Source: Paraspadella gotoi
Lineage: Eukaryota; Chaetognatha
Assembly (NCBI GenBank): GCA_051294375.1
Contig: CM119267.1
Span: forward strand, 22,507,486 to 22,571,485
Reading direction: 5' to 3'
DNA length: 64,000 nucleotides
Shown in pieces: positions 1 to 10,849 of this stretch. Under the pieces are notes generated by a model that saw only the letters and a list, made by a program, of their open reading frames with translations, searched no databases and was not told where the DNA came from. The stretch's first letter is position 1. Each line of letters opens with the position of its first letter. The position numbers were made by a program, and so were the translations under genes.

Positions 1-464
1 TCGGGATGAACAGTTCGATTTGTAACACATTGCATTCAGATGGATGACGACATCAGCGTCTTGGACTGAATGGAAGTTCGAGGATCTCATTCTGAGCATT
101 ACTGGTGATAAGCTAGTGTAATTCCCCCCCGTCTCTTCCCCCCCCTTTTTCCCGAGTAGCAACGCGAGTATTTGGTAAGTAGGTCTCGAGCATAGCGAGC
201 CTGACGTAGCGCGAGGTTCTGAAGAGCGACGAAGGGTAAGCTCTTCCGTGGTGATGCCGATGAGCATGAATGGCGCTCGAAATGTCGAGGCCTTTCCGTC
301 CGTCGAGAAGGAGCAGGCGAAGTGAATGTATGCGTTTGAATTATCTGACACGAAGATTTTTTGGGGGATTCGTTCTTTAATTGATTAGTTTGACTTACGG
401 AAGGGGTTAATTATTTGGTTAAATCTGATTGTGTGAACGATTAGAAGAGGAGGAGAGACGATGA
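1..464. other. Unique left-edge sequence, no gene recognised
   Basis: Mixed-composition sequence that does not recur in the window, unlike what follows it. A consensus-like splice donor (GTAAGT) lies at 175-180 on the plus strand, but the reading frames before it contain stops and match no family I know. It may be the end of an exon or chance. The switch to repeated sequence happens in a GA-rich stretch near 440-490, a likely mis-join point. Confidence 0.4.
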
Positions 465-1659
465 TGGTGATGAGAGAGGAGATGAGAGAATGAAATTGTG
501 AGAGACCTGTGATAAGGAACCAAGGGACGGAACGGAGGTGAAAAGCTTCTAGGGGTAACGAGAAGGAAGGAAAAAAAAATTGCTAAGATTGGCTCAGGAA
601 AAGAGTAGAGAGAGAGAGAAGAGTGAGGACCGGAGAACAGAGAGATACGAGAGAGAGAGAGATGATGAGCTTTGAGGATCGACGCGAATGGAGGCAGAGT
701 AATATCGGGAGAATGAGATGAAGAGAGAGATAGAATTGACAGAGTGAGAGGAGCGGTCGGCCCAATTTTTCCCGAGACAGGTTTCAAAGGTTAAAAAAAA
801 AAAAAAAAGAGGTTTGGTTCGCCAAAAGTTTCGCGGCGGAAAAAGGCCCTACCAAAAAAAGCGGTTGGGCGTGGCTCTATGAGGAGCGGACGACCGGAAA
901 TTTGGTGGGACGGTGAAAAAAAAAAAAAAAAAAAGAGCAATTTTGGGAGAAAGAAAGTCGAAAAAACTTTGCCGATGAAAAATTGAAGGAAAATCAGGAG
1001 AAAAAAATAGAAAAATTAGAAAAAATAAATTAGAATTGATTTAATGAAAAAAGAAAAACAAGTCAATTCAAGTTGTTGCGACAAAGTGACTTTTTGATAT
1101 AAATGATATATGGGAGTAAATAAACAAGACTGTGAGAGAGTCTTGATTGAAAGCTTGCAGGGACCTGCCATGTCATTATCTTGTAAGAGTGATGGAGGCC
1201 TTAAACCACCAAAGCCTGTCCAAAGTCAGGGGCAAGATAGCTTATTTATTAAATGATTGGATAATTTTTATATTGGTTGTACCAATAGATAATCACGTGA
1301 CTATACAATTATGAAACATTGATGTTATTGGACCACATATTTGACATGGACAAGAAGCATCTTATGGTAAACCACTTATTTTTACCAAGTGTAAAACACA
1401 AAAAAATATAGTAACTCTCTCGTTACTAACGACGTTAGCTGCATGAAGGACAGACAGAGAAACCGAGCAAACGACCGATCGAAAAAAGACTAAGAGTGTT
1501 GCTCCGCGAGTACTCGCGGCGCGACTAAAAAACCTGTGTGAAAAAAATAGAAAAGATGGGTTTCTTTTTTTTTTTCGGTTCGATAAATTTTTTGGAGTCG
1601 CTTTCAGTCTCTTTCTCCTATATTGTGAAGAGACAAGGGACGAGGGAATAACTGAGACA
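465..1659 (+). repeat. First noisy copy of a 1.2-kb segment
   Basis: This stretch aligns along its whole length with 16880-17993 and 34688-35795. The three copies share long word-for-word runs but differ by scattered single-base insertions and deletions, mostly in homopolymers. That pattern is typical of unpolished long-read sequence rather than evolved repeats. The copy stops at an N gap exactly where the other two enter a (GA)n tract. It includes one copy of the dispersed element described at 1096-1286. Confidence 0.75.
1096..1286 (+). mobile_element. Dispersed short element, copy 1
   Basis: About 190 bp, shared with 17382-17586, 35198-35402, 37224-37447 (minus strand) and 39216-39400. Common features in order are an AATAAA, directly followed by a short hairpin (stem halves 1125-1131 and 1139-1145), a conserved middle around GTAAGAGTGATGGAGG, a stretch ending in CAGGGGCAAGA, and an AT-rich end near TTGTACC. 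There is no coding capacity. It could be a solo LTR fragment, a MITE or another non-autonomous element; I cannot decide which. Confidence 0.65.
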
Positions 1660-1684
1660 NNNNNNNNNNNNNNNNNNNNNNNNN
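1660..1684. other. Assembly gap, 25 N
   Basis: Exactly 25 N, the placeholder length used at five places in this window. The left flank stops just before what is a (GA)n tract in the other copies of the same sequence. Confidence 0.99.
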
Positions 1685-1717
1685 AAAGAGAGAAAGATAA
1701 GTGCGAGGGGGGCCGTC

Positions 1718-2281
1718 GTGGAGCCGATTGTAAGTCATGCCTTCAAGAGTGGAGGAACTGGGGAACCGACTCTCATCAGATCGGAGATTCCATCGATGGA
1801 AACCAAGAAAATTGGACTGCGAAGCGCGCGAGCGTTTCGGCGCGGACGGCGCCGTGGTGGCCTTCGACGCCATCAGGCCCCTTCGGACGGCTCTTTTCGA
1901 TCTCGCATCAAAGAGTATCGGATCCGCAGAGAAGCGAGGGTCACCGACGGACGAGCCCATCGAAGAAAACGAGGTCATCTTAGAGGTGAGGTCCTAACAA
2001 ATACGGGCCGCGGACAGGTGAACAAGTGGTCGTTTCACGTGCGAGGGCTTCAGCGAGAAGAGTTTGGCAACATTTGGGACAAGAGTGAACGACGTCCGGT
2101 CACGGATCCTTGTTGGGTGGAGGGTTTCTGTCGAAGGTTCGCCCATGAACCGTTGGTGGAGTCGACGGGACAGTTCGCACGGGACGGCACACCTTTAGAT
2201 TTATTCTTTTCAAGTTTTCTGGAGGAGAGAATCCGATGCCCGGCCTGTTTGAGTCCGCGGGCATTTCTTAGGCGATCTTAA
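1718..2281 (+). CDS. Coding-like open segment, product unknown
   Basis: A 187-codon open frame overlaps a second open frame in another register (1737-1997). The second ends at a splice-donor-like GTGAGG right after a glutamate-rich stretch (EENEVILE), so one possible reading is an exon ending near 1985. I recognise no domain in any frame. The sequence is GC-rich, so long stop-free stretches are expected by chance. A twin lies at 19564-20127. It could be part of a real gene broken by sequencing indels like the FERM gene in the same block, or non-coding DNA. Confidence 0.25.
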   Translation: MEPIVSHAFKSGGTGEPTLIRSEIPSMETKKIGLRSARAFRRGRRRGGLRRHQAPSDGSFRSRIKEYRIRREARVTDGRAHRRKRGHLRGEVLTNTGRGQVNKWSFHVRGLQREEFGNIWDKSERRPVTDPCWVEGFCRRFAHEPLVESTGQFARDGTPLDLFFSSFLEERIRCPACLSPRAFLRRS

Positions 2282-2422
2282 CGTGGAATAATGCCTCTGT
2301 TGACGACTCTTGAAGACGCAACGTCGCAGTAACTGACACGGATAATCGCGTGGTTCCGCGGACGTAGGCATTATGACGTACGCCGCTCGGGCGGATGTCG
2401 AGGTGCCCGGGCCGGATCGCGG

Positions 2423-2572
2423 GCGAAACTGCGGAAGCGTTTTCTGGAGTGCATCGACGGCGAAGGAATTTTCGATTTCTTCACCGCCAATGGCATCGTC
2501 GGTCCTCCTCCGTTGGAGAAGATTCCGCCGTCCATGCGGGCGAGACGGTCGTCAGGAAGAGACATCGGTTAA
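2423..2572 (+). CDS. Short coding-like tail ending in a stop, product unknown
   Basis: A 49-codon stretch without a start codon, ending at TAA 2570-2572. Its composition looks protein-like: it begins with basic and hydrophobic residues (KLRKRFLECIDGEGIF) and ends in a proline- and arginine-rich tail. It could be the 3' end of a coding region continuing from 1718-2281 through frameshifts or an intron. No family assigned. A twin lies at 20269-20418. Confidence 0.22.
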   Translation, partial: AKLRKRFLECIDGEGIFDFFTANGIVGPPPLEKIPPSMRARRSSGRDIG

Positions 2573-5500
2573 GTCGTAAAGTTCTGAGAAGGTCAGGAAA
2601 AAATAAGGGGAAAAAATCGGGTAACTTTTGACCTGAAAAAACTTTGGTAATCTTAAATAATCAATTTAATGTTCACATCGCGTGATTTAGCAAAAAAATT
2701 AAAATGTACGCAGATTCATCGGTAAACGAAAATGACCAAACTTTTGCCGCGTCATCTACTTTCCTTCTCTTCCACCTCCAAAAACATCCTTACCTTTACG
2801 ATGGCTCCGAGACGAAAATCGACTCGGACGACAGCGTCCCTCGTAATTCGATTTGCAATGGCGACAAAATTCAAAACAACATCGTAGATGAAAGAATTGG
2901 AACGCGGTGACTGCGATGGACAATCGCAGCGCGCGGCACCAGCTCAAGAAAAAAGAACAGGATACGACGGAGGCAGACATTAGGAAGGAGGCGATTGAGA
3001 CTCGCGTCTTAAACTGTCGTCGTCTTACGATTCCCGCTCTCTTATGTTCCGCCTCCTTCTTTATTCTTTGTAGTCCAACGAAATTGAGAAATTAACCCGT
3101 CAAAAAACGTCGCGAGGGCGAACGCGAGAGGCGCCTTCGTCTGGAGTCGGGGAAGACCACACGGAGGCGGACAAACAGAACAAAAGCTCGTCATGTTCTA
3201 ATAGTAATATTAATTAAGCTATTAACTAAGTAATAATAATGTATTACTATTATTAGTAATGCAATAAACGTTTATTAAATTTTTTAAAACAATTCACTCA
3301 AACAACAAATCATATCAAAATTAATTACTAAATGGCTAACTACGTTTTTATTTTATTTAAATCTTTTTAATTTATTATTATTTATTAAACAATTAACAAT
3401 TAATTATTTTCTTGGCAGAAAAATTAACAATTTAAAATTTTTTTTAAAATTTTTTTATAAAGAATATAGAATTAATTTTATAATTGGGTAACACCAATAT
3501 AAAAATTATTAAATGATTAAATAAACATGATTAAAATTTGAAGTTAACTCCATCAAGAATTTAAAAAAAAATTTGGGCTTGACTTAGTCTTAGTTAATTT
3601 TTTTGGCGTTCATTTTCCTTTTTTCACTTTTTTAGCTTTGATAATACATATTAACTTAATAGACCTTAAACCCAAGGTAAGCGTCCGCTTACGTAGCATA
3701 ATGCTATTGACATTCGGAATAGCCGGCCAAAGAAACAGATTTTTTGGTCAATGTTCGAATAATGCCTCGAGATTAAACGATTATGCGAAAGCTACGTTTC
3801 GCTAAAAATAGATAATCCGACGAAACGTGACATATAATCCAGATTTCTCTGCGTCATGCGTTTTTCATTTCACTACGATAATAACAACTCCTAATACCGG
3901 CACGAAGGCGATCGATGTAGTTCCTACTTACCGCGTACATGGTTTTGGACGAGTTTTAGTTTCCTAGTTTTAGGGTTTAGAGAGCATTAGCTGGATCAAA
4001 CTTGATGTGATTTGAAGAATTCAATTCTTTCGTTTATGACGCTTCAGAAAGTCGCCATTTTAAATGGGGTTTTTTTTCCGAGTAACAATTTGCGTCAAGA
4101 GTTGTAATTTAAACGACTTTATTTTATGTCAGACTCATAATCATAAAAAATTCAAGAAAACCGCGAAATAGCGACCTTTTTATTTCTATCACAACAACAA
4201 CCACCAACGAGAGCTAAGCCCGTTTCGAATTCCTCGCCAAGGCGCCCTTCGGTGACGTCGGCTTGGCGCGAAGAAATGAACAGTCGGTTGGCTCAAAAAC
4301 GTGACAAACGACGTGTCATTGTTTGTGTCATGTCACCCGGGAGTATGGCGTGGACGCCCACTACTTTTTCCTCGGCGGAGAAAAAGGGCGAGAAGAATCG
4401 AGGCAAAGCGAAAAGAGAAAGAAAAAGAAAAAAGAAAGGGAGGAGAGGAAGAAAAAAAAGAAAGAAAGAGGACGAACCGCTTGAATTCGAAACGAGTTGC
4501 CAAGAATGCGCCGTGGGCTGCAAAAGAAAATAAAAGGAGAGATGTCTCTTCTCGCCAAAGGAAGAGGGAGGAATGAGCGGGGTGCGGGGCGAAGGAGTGA
4601 GGGAGAAAGGGTCGAATGTTTAAAGACAAGAATCAAATTTTTTTTCACTCCGCGGCGAGAATAGAAATGGCAACACTCATTCTCAGGCGCCGCGCGCGTT
4701 GGCGAGGAGTAAGCTCAACGGGGTAGGGGGAATATTGTCTCTGCGCGGCGTTGGTGAGTTTTTATAATGACTGATGGGAAATAGTGATAGAATTATGAAC
4801 TTATGCTGTTTTCGGCTTAATTTTCAGACGGATATTTTAAACACTTTTAGCTAGCTAATATAGCTCATATAAACTTACTCTCAGTCCTCAACGACGAATT
4901 TTTTTTTGCCCCCGACTCATTACTTTATCACAAAATAAGAAAGAAGAAATATTGAATTATACAGGGGTCTCTTAAAATCTAGGAACCAAAGAGAGAACAA
5001 AACAATTTTGTAGTTTGCATGCAGGATTCCGGCTCTCTTGGATTCTGAATAATCGAATACAACAGATTTGTTCTATCAAAACAAGGTTAGTTATGCGATA
5101 GTATCATTTCGATTAGAATCAGAAATCTCTAAAAAACAAGAAGAAGGTAAAAGGCCCCCCCATAACTTTTTAGAGTTCAATTAATAAGTTATTATCTCGG
5201 GACGAAGAAGATTTGTTACACCTAATTTTTGGTTTGACGGGTTTTTCATCCTTTATCTTTTCTTTGTTGGCAATTAAATTAATATAATTTCACGGTTTTG
5301 TAAATCTCGTAATTTTGTAATGTTCACCAAATCACCTTGATTAAGTGTTTAAAAAATTGTCGCGGGACAGTTATTATTCCGATATCCTGAGTAATAAAAG
5401 TTAACAAGAATGCAAAGTAAGTTAATATTAAAATAAGGAGGCATTCGGAAGGCTGCTCTGGCAGAGACATCAGTATTCAGTGAAGTAAACGCAAATAATA

Positions 5501-6080
5501 ACCGTTAGCGGTGGTGAGTTTAAAACAAAAAACAAAAACATAAAAAACCGACTTTAAAATCATTCACAATTCATCTCTGCTTTTTCTTCTTTTTGATTAT
5601 GAAAATCTGATGACATGCAGAACAAAAAGTGCTGCACTTAAACGGCTTTTAGATGTTTAAGAACGAATTTTGTTCCAAAGTAAAAAAAAAAAAACGGCTT
5701 AGGTTCAATTTTTTTTTCTCATCTCCCCGAAAATTGATTTTCGTTTCGCCTCAACAGATTTTCCTTCCAAATCACAGCACCAAAAGTTCCTAAACTTAGC
5801 AAACGAAATTCCATCCCAGTTTGCTTGACTAACGCGTTTTTTTTTCCCCCTTTTTTTCCTTTTTTTTCCCTTTTGTTTCCTTTTTTCAACACTTTTCGAA
5901 CCATTTTAAAAGTCTCTCCTTTTCCCCGCCTTCCCCCACATTGCCCATACCAATTCCATTCGCCCTTCTCTTTCCTAGATATTTTAAACCCCTCCCCCGT
6001 CCCCCCCCATAAAAAAAAAAAAAAAAAAGGATTTTAGCCAAGGAAAATAGTTTGGGAGAGGAAGAGGAAATTTCCATTTT
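2573..6080. other. Mostly AT-rich non-coding stretch
   Basis: No gene recognised. 3190-3660 is very AT-rich with short palindromic A/T words. 4380-4475 is a purine-rich run giving spurious lysine/glutamate frames. Donor-like GTGAGT words occur near 4751 and 5513 with no supported exon. Poly-A/poly-T runs are common. The twin region is 20419-23926. Confidence 0.5.
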
Positions 6081-7387
6081 CCGTTGAGGATCGAATCTCG
6101 TCCCACGTGCTGTAGGCCGCCGCCGCCGACACGCTCCGCCGCCGCCGCTCCGCGCCCCTTTCCTCGTCAGAGGACGACGGCGTCAACCGGGCCGTTGGCG
6201 ATAACGAGTTGTCCCCGCTCGTTAAGCACCAGATTAACAAGTTTTTTCCGCCGCCCGCAGGAGGCGGAATCGCATTCTCCGTCCGGGCAATTACATTCCG
6301 GTTCCCTGACGGTGAGAATCAACCAAGTCGCTTTTCCGGATGTGAGAGAAGGTAGCGGCGGCGCGCGGGTCGTCAACGCCCTCCCTTTGTCCGCTCGGCG
6401 CCGTCGTGTCGTGGCGGCGGCGTCGGCGCGGCGGCTCTCATCGGTTTCCCGATCCCTCGAACGGGCGGCGGGAAGCGCGGCGGTGGCGGGCGGCTGAAGC
6501 CGAAATGACGGATTTTTCCGTTTCGAAAGGCGATTTCAGCGGAACTTTTTGTGCTTCTTTTTTCCGTGGCGCGAGCGTCATTTTTTTCGTGCGATCCTCG
6601 TTTCCGGCAATGAGGAGGAGGAGGGAGGTGGAAAGGCGGCGGAGACGACTGGGGCGTTAATAGATTGCGCTTTTGTTATGGTCGTCGTCGTTGTCGTCGA
6701 AGGCGCGAGGCAACGAGTCTTTCGTCCTTTTTTCGCGCGAGACACGGTTGGCGTCGTCAATGAGACCGCTTCCGCGGCCCGTCTTTTCCATTCATTCCCC
6801 CCTCTCGCTCGTTTTTCCTTTCTTTTCCTCCATTTTTGTCTCCCGCGCGCAGACCTGAGACCGGCGTTGCGGCGGTCCGGAAGCGGCGTCGGCGGCGTCA
6901 GTTCCATCGAGTTCCTCGTCGGGAGGGGGGGCCCAGTTCCTCCTTCGATCCGAAATCCCGGAATTTCTCTGATTTTCGTCGGCGGAGGAGATTTTCCTGA
7001 ACGAAGGAGTTGTTGGATGGAGTGTTGGAAGCGACTGAGTGGAGCGAAAGGTTGGAGCGAAGAGGGGTTGGAGGGTTGGAGCGGACGGAAGTTTCCGAAG
7101 AGGCTATCCCTGAAGGAGAAGGTTTTAAAAAAAAAATGACTTTGAGGCTCAAAATGGGGTTTTTTTTTCAAATCGTGTGGGTGTTTAGGTGTTCAAACCT
7201 GTTCACAGTTCCGTGTTCACTGTTCAGGTCAATCGTTGCAGGATCTAAATTGTCTTTTTTTTTCCTTTTCCCTAATCAAGAAATCCTATCTGTTTCTTTC
7301 TTTTTATTGCTTTCTGTGTTTTCTTGTTTTCTGATATCTTTTCTAACTCCTTTTTATCTTTTTTTTGCCTTTTTGTTTGATTTCCTT

Positions 7388-7440
<53 letters not shown>

Positions 7441-9617
7441 CTCTCTTCTCTCTCTCTTCTTTCTCTCTCCCTATCTTTATTTTCTTGTTTTCCCTTGTTT
7501 TATGTTTTTTTTTTTCAAGATCCTTTTTATCTGTTTTCCTTTTTGGTTTCCTCTCTTCTCTCCCTCTTCTCGTTCTCTCTCTCTCTCCTCTCGTCTCTCC
7601 TTCTCTCTCTCTCTCTCCTGCTCCTCTCTCTCTACTCTCGAAAGTGGTGGGAGGTGGGGCTCATCCTCTATTCTTTCCTTTCGTTCAAGGCCCGCGTCTT
7701 TCACTCCCGACGAAAGAATAAAAAAGTCAAATCGTATTCTCGCCCAGGATTCGGTCGTCCGGCGAATTTCCAGCTTTCGGCGGTTTCGGCGGAATCAGCG
7801 GTGGAGAGGCGGGATGGGCAACTAGTGCGGCGGACGGATGGCGATGGCGAACTGGCGGGCCCGAAGCGGTCGTTTCCGGATGAATAACTCCGACGCCAAG
7901 ATTCGTCGTCCGTTGTTATTGTTATGGTGAATTGTTTGGTGTGGTTATTGTTGTACATACTATTCACGTGATCAAGCGAACTGAATGTGGGTCTTTATTT
8001 TTCGTTTCAGCCTTCGGCGGCGCCGCTGCCGCCGCTGCCGGCCGCCCCGCGCCTCCACGTGCAGTTTGCTCATCAATTCTTTCCTGCATGACTTCCTTCA
8101 TTTCCAAGTTTTTCGACAGAGAAATCGTTCCCGGCAGCCGCTCCAGAGCTTTCGGTGGCGCTGCGTCGCCTGCGCGTCTCCGCGCGGCCGGCGCGGCGTT
8201 GGATTCGCTTGTTCGCGTCCTTGGACGACGCGACGGCCGTTGATCGGGCGGCCATAAACGCGTCGAGACGTTGAGCGCGAGAGGCGTTTTCAATAATTGA
8301 TTTCCGCGCCGCTGCCGCCGCTGCAAGCGCTGTAAAACGAAGCGGCGGCGCCGGCGGTCCCGGTGCGAATGGAAAATAGTCGTGTTTTGGTTGTTCGTTT
8401 TCCCTGAAGGCTTCGCGAGATTTGCGGTTGAATTCCGTGATTCTCGTTGGCGAACATAGTTCCCTGTAACTTTGACGTAAGCCTCCTCCTCCTCCATCCG
8501 CGCTCGTTCGTGGCCGATTTCCGGCCTGCCGGTGCCCGAGAGAGCGTCGCAGAAAATTCTCGGCACCGATTTTCGGCCAACCGGGATCACTCGGTCGCGC
8601 GAGCGCGCCATCGTGGCGGGTCCGGCATAGAATGGCTTTCTGCCGTGTCGTCATTAGTAAATTATGGCAAATGTGCATCGGCGGCTGAAAGTAACGCGGC
8701 GGCGCTGCCGTTAAATAAGAACCCGTCCCGCCGAAAGCCGGCGCTGTCGAAGGCGATCGCATAACGCCGCCGTCGGGCAATTCTCGCGTGGCGAAAGTTG
8801 ACGCGACTTTCGTCCTGCGAAGAACACTGCAGTCAGGCGACGCGGACGGGAACTCTTGGGGATCGCCGCCACGGGCCGGAGGACGAGCCAGAGCCTGTTG
8901 TTGGAGAAGAGGCCTCGTCCTTCGCCCCAACCGCCGCCCGAGTTAAAGAACGAGAAGCACGTGCAAGCCGCCGCCGACAACGGCGCAGCGAGGGTCAGCG
9001 GCGAATCTTCGTCCGACGACCGGTTAGACTTGCTCTTGTTGCTGGTCAGGCCCGGCTCGCCCTCGACGAGCCTCGATCGCGGCCGTCGAAGAACGCCCTT
9101 CGTCGAAAGACTGAAGATCGAGAGGAAAACTCCGCGATTCTGTGCAGCTCGAAGAAAGTCCGCCGATTCGTTCGCGGACAGAAAGGCGGAAGACAGGGGG
9201 CGCGGTCGCCGCTGCTGTCCGGCAGCCGCCGCCGCCTCCGGCCGGTCGACGGACGACGTCGGCCGGCGAGGAATGAAGCGGGCGGAGGCGGAGTGCGGCC
9301 GTCGGTCCTCGTCGGCACAGCACCGCGGTCGAGGATTTCACAAGTCGCGCAAAGATCACAGATTTCGTGAGGCGAAAATGGCGTGGCAACAGGCGGCGCG
9401 CCGTCGAGTGGGCGGTGACGATGGCGGCTTCGAACTTTCCCTCAACGAACTGAAACGGAGGCGCGGGGTGAGAAGTCGCGAGGGAGACGAACTGTCCCGT
9501 GAATTGGGCCTGTGAGGATTTGTGCTGGCGTTGTTGCTGTTGCAAGAACACATGGATTTTGATCGGACCCGCAAGTTCGTCGTCAATTGATTCTCGTTGT
9601 AAAGGAAAAAACGGAGG
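6081..9617. other. GC-rich segment, no recognisable domain
   Basis: GC- and CpG-rich DNA with many overlapping open frames on both strands, none of them assignable. It lies just past the FERM gene on the minus strand, where a FARP-type protein would continue with a linker, RhoGEF and PH domains. I looked for RhoGEF and PH signatures in the minus-strand frames and found none. Acceptor-like polypyrimidine-AG sites occur on the plus strand near 6800-6852 and 7986-8010. A CT tract (7389-7640) interrupts the segment. The twin region is 23927-27463. Confidence 0.4.
7389..7640. repeat. (CT)n microsatellite cluster
   Basis: Interrupted CT-dinucleotide tract in two blocks around a T-rich middle. It produces spurious serine/leucine open frames. 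Twin at 25235-25486. Confidence 0.95.
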
Positions 9618-10715
9618 TCAGTGATTTAGGAACGTCCGTCTTGGTTCGCCGCTCGCGTTTGCGCGTGGGCGGAGGAAAGTTCGTTTCGCAGAATTCGCCA
9701 TGGTGCGTTTCAATTGGCGGTCGTAATCGTTGCCAAATTGAGGAGGAGGGCAATGAGCCGATCCGCCCTTCGGTCCATTGATAGTAATAGTTTTTGTTGA
9801 TTGACAAATGATCCCAATTCGAATCGGCAATCCGTGTTGGGAAATCCCGCTACGAATCACGTAGGGATAAGATCTGCGTTTGTTCTCTCCCGTCCAAATA
9901 AAACTCGGATCCTCCAATTGCGAAAAGTGATTCTGATGCAATTTCTCCAGATTGCAGATGAAAGCCGGAGAATTGGACTTAATCTTGCCGTTCTCTCTGT
10001 TTTTGTCGGACGCGAGGAGGAATCGTCGGGCCGCCCGTCGTCGTCGGCATTCGTCGAGCTGGTAGCAGCTTCCGCACCGGGCTGGCCCGCCTTCGGTGAC
10101 CTTGTAGGATTCCGTGAGAGACGTCGACGGCGCCGGCGTCGTCGTCCGGTTCCGACTCGGATCTAGTTGTTCTCTTCGGCGAAGAGTTGCTGTTCCGCGA
10201 GGCGGCGAAAAGTCGGCGCCGCCGACGAAATCTCCACCACCACCACGTCGCTCCGTCGGCGCCGCGACGGCTGGCTCTTCTGCCGCAACCTCCCGCGGCC
10301 TCCATCGCCACCCGGCGGCCGCATCGACGGCGGCGGCACGATGCGCCAGAAGCCTCCAGCTCGGCGATGGGCGAACTCTTGCGTTGGTGAAGGCGGAAGA
10401 GGGAAGAGTGTCGCTGCTCTGCTGAGAGCGTCGGCGACGTAGGCGCTGCGATCGGCCACGTGATATCGTCCGATTCCCTTCTTCAAACTGTTGCTCCCTT
10501 CGATCCGATTGCTTCTTGCCCGCCTCACTGTCTCCCGGGTCTTGCCACGATCCCTCGTGCGCCCTTAGTACGTTGTGCGAAGTCATCAGAATTCCTGCGT
10601 CTTTTGAAATCTTGTCTTTCGAACCGCTCGCCGAGCGAAGGATCGCGTCCAAAGCCACTGGAGTCCGCGACTCCGTTGGTGTCACCATTTCGAAACGTCC
10701 GTTTTCGACGCCCAT
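9618..10715 (-). CDS. 365-codon open frame just past the FERM gene, possible linker
   Basis: The longest open frame in the window outside simple repeats. It begins about 135 bases beyond the end of the FERM-like region on the same strand. It is rich in arginine, alanine, serine and proline with no recognisable domain, which would suit the disordered linker that follows the FERM domain in FARP proteins. However, the frame is not continuous with the FERM gene, and other minus-strand frames (10163-10528, for example) are also open. GC-rich composition alone could explain it. Twin at 27464-28561. Confidence 0.25.
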   Translation of the reverse strand: MGVENGRFEMVTPTESRTPVALDAILRSASGSKDKISKDAGILMTSHNVLRAHEGSWQDPGDSEAGKKQSDRREQQFEEGNRTISRGRSQRLRRRRSQQSSDTLPSSAFTNARVRPSPSWRLLAHRAAAVDAAAGWRWRPREVAAEEPAVAAPTERRGGGGDFVGGADFSPPRGTATLRRREQLDPSRNRTTTPAPSTSLTESYKVTEGGPARCGSCYQLDECRRRRAARRFLLASDKNRENGKIKSNSPAFICNLEKLHQNHFSQLEDPSFIWTGENKRRSYPYVIRSGISQHGLPIRIGIICQSTKTITINGPKGGSAHCPPPQFGNDYDRQLKRTMANSAKRTFLRPRANASGEPRRTFLNH

Positions 10716-10849
10716 TTTCTACGCCGCTCGCCGCGTTGAACGTTTTCCATTTCCGGCGCCGTCCAATTCTCCAAGGTCAGGATCTTCAGGCTCGGACGTA
10801 CGGGAAAATCTCCGCTTCTCGATTCGCTCTAAATCGTCCGGCGATCGGA

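Noticed and set aside
1289-1298. ATCACGTGAC as a bHLH/CLEAR-type promoter element
   Set aside because: The site is present in all three copies of the repeated segment but only because they are the same sequence; no gene is near.
6167-6376. Cysteine-rich minus-strand peptide as a conserved C-terminal exon
   Set aside because: The cysteine pattern (ECNCPDGECDSASC) is suggestive and an acceptor-like CAG precedes it, but I match it to no family and the region is GC-rich with many open frames.
7365-7887. Serine/leucine-rich membrane-like proteins
   Set aside because: These frames, like many others in the window, are translations of CT tracts and T-rich DNA.
6081-10715. RhoGEF and PH domains expected after the FERM domain
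   Set aside because: No signature of either was visible in the minus-strand frames, even allowing frame changes, so they are not annotated.
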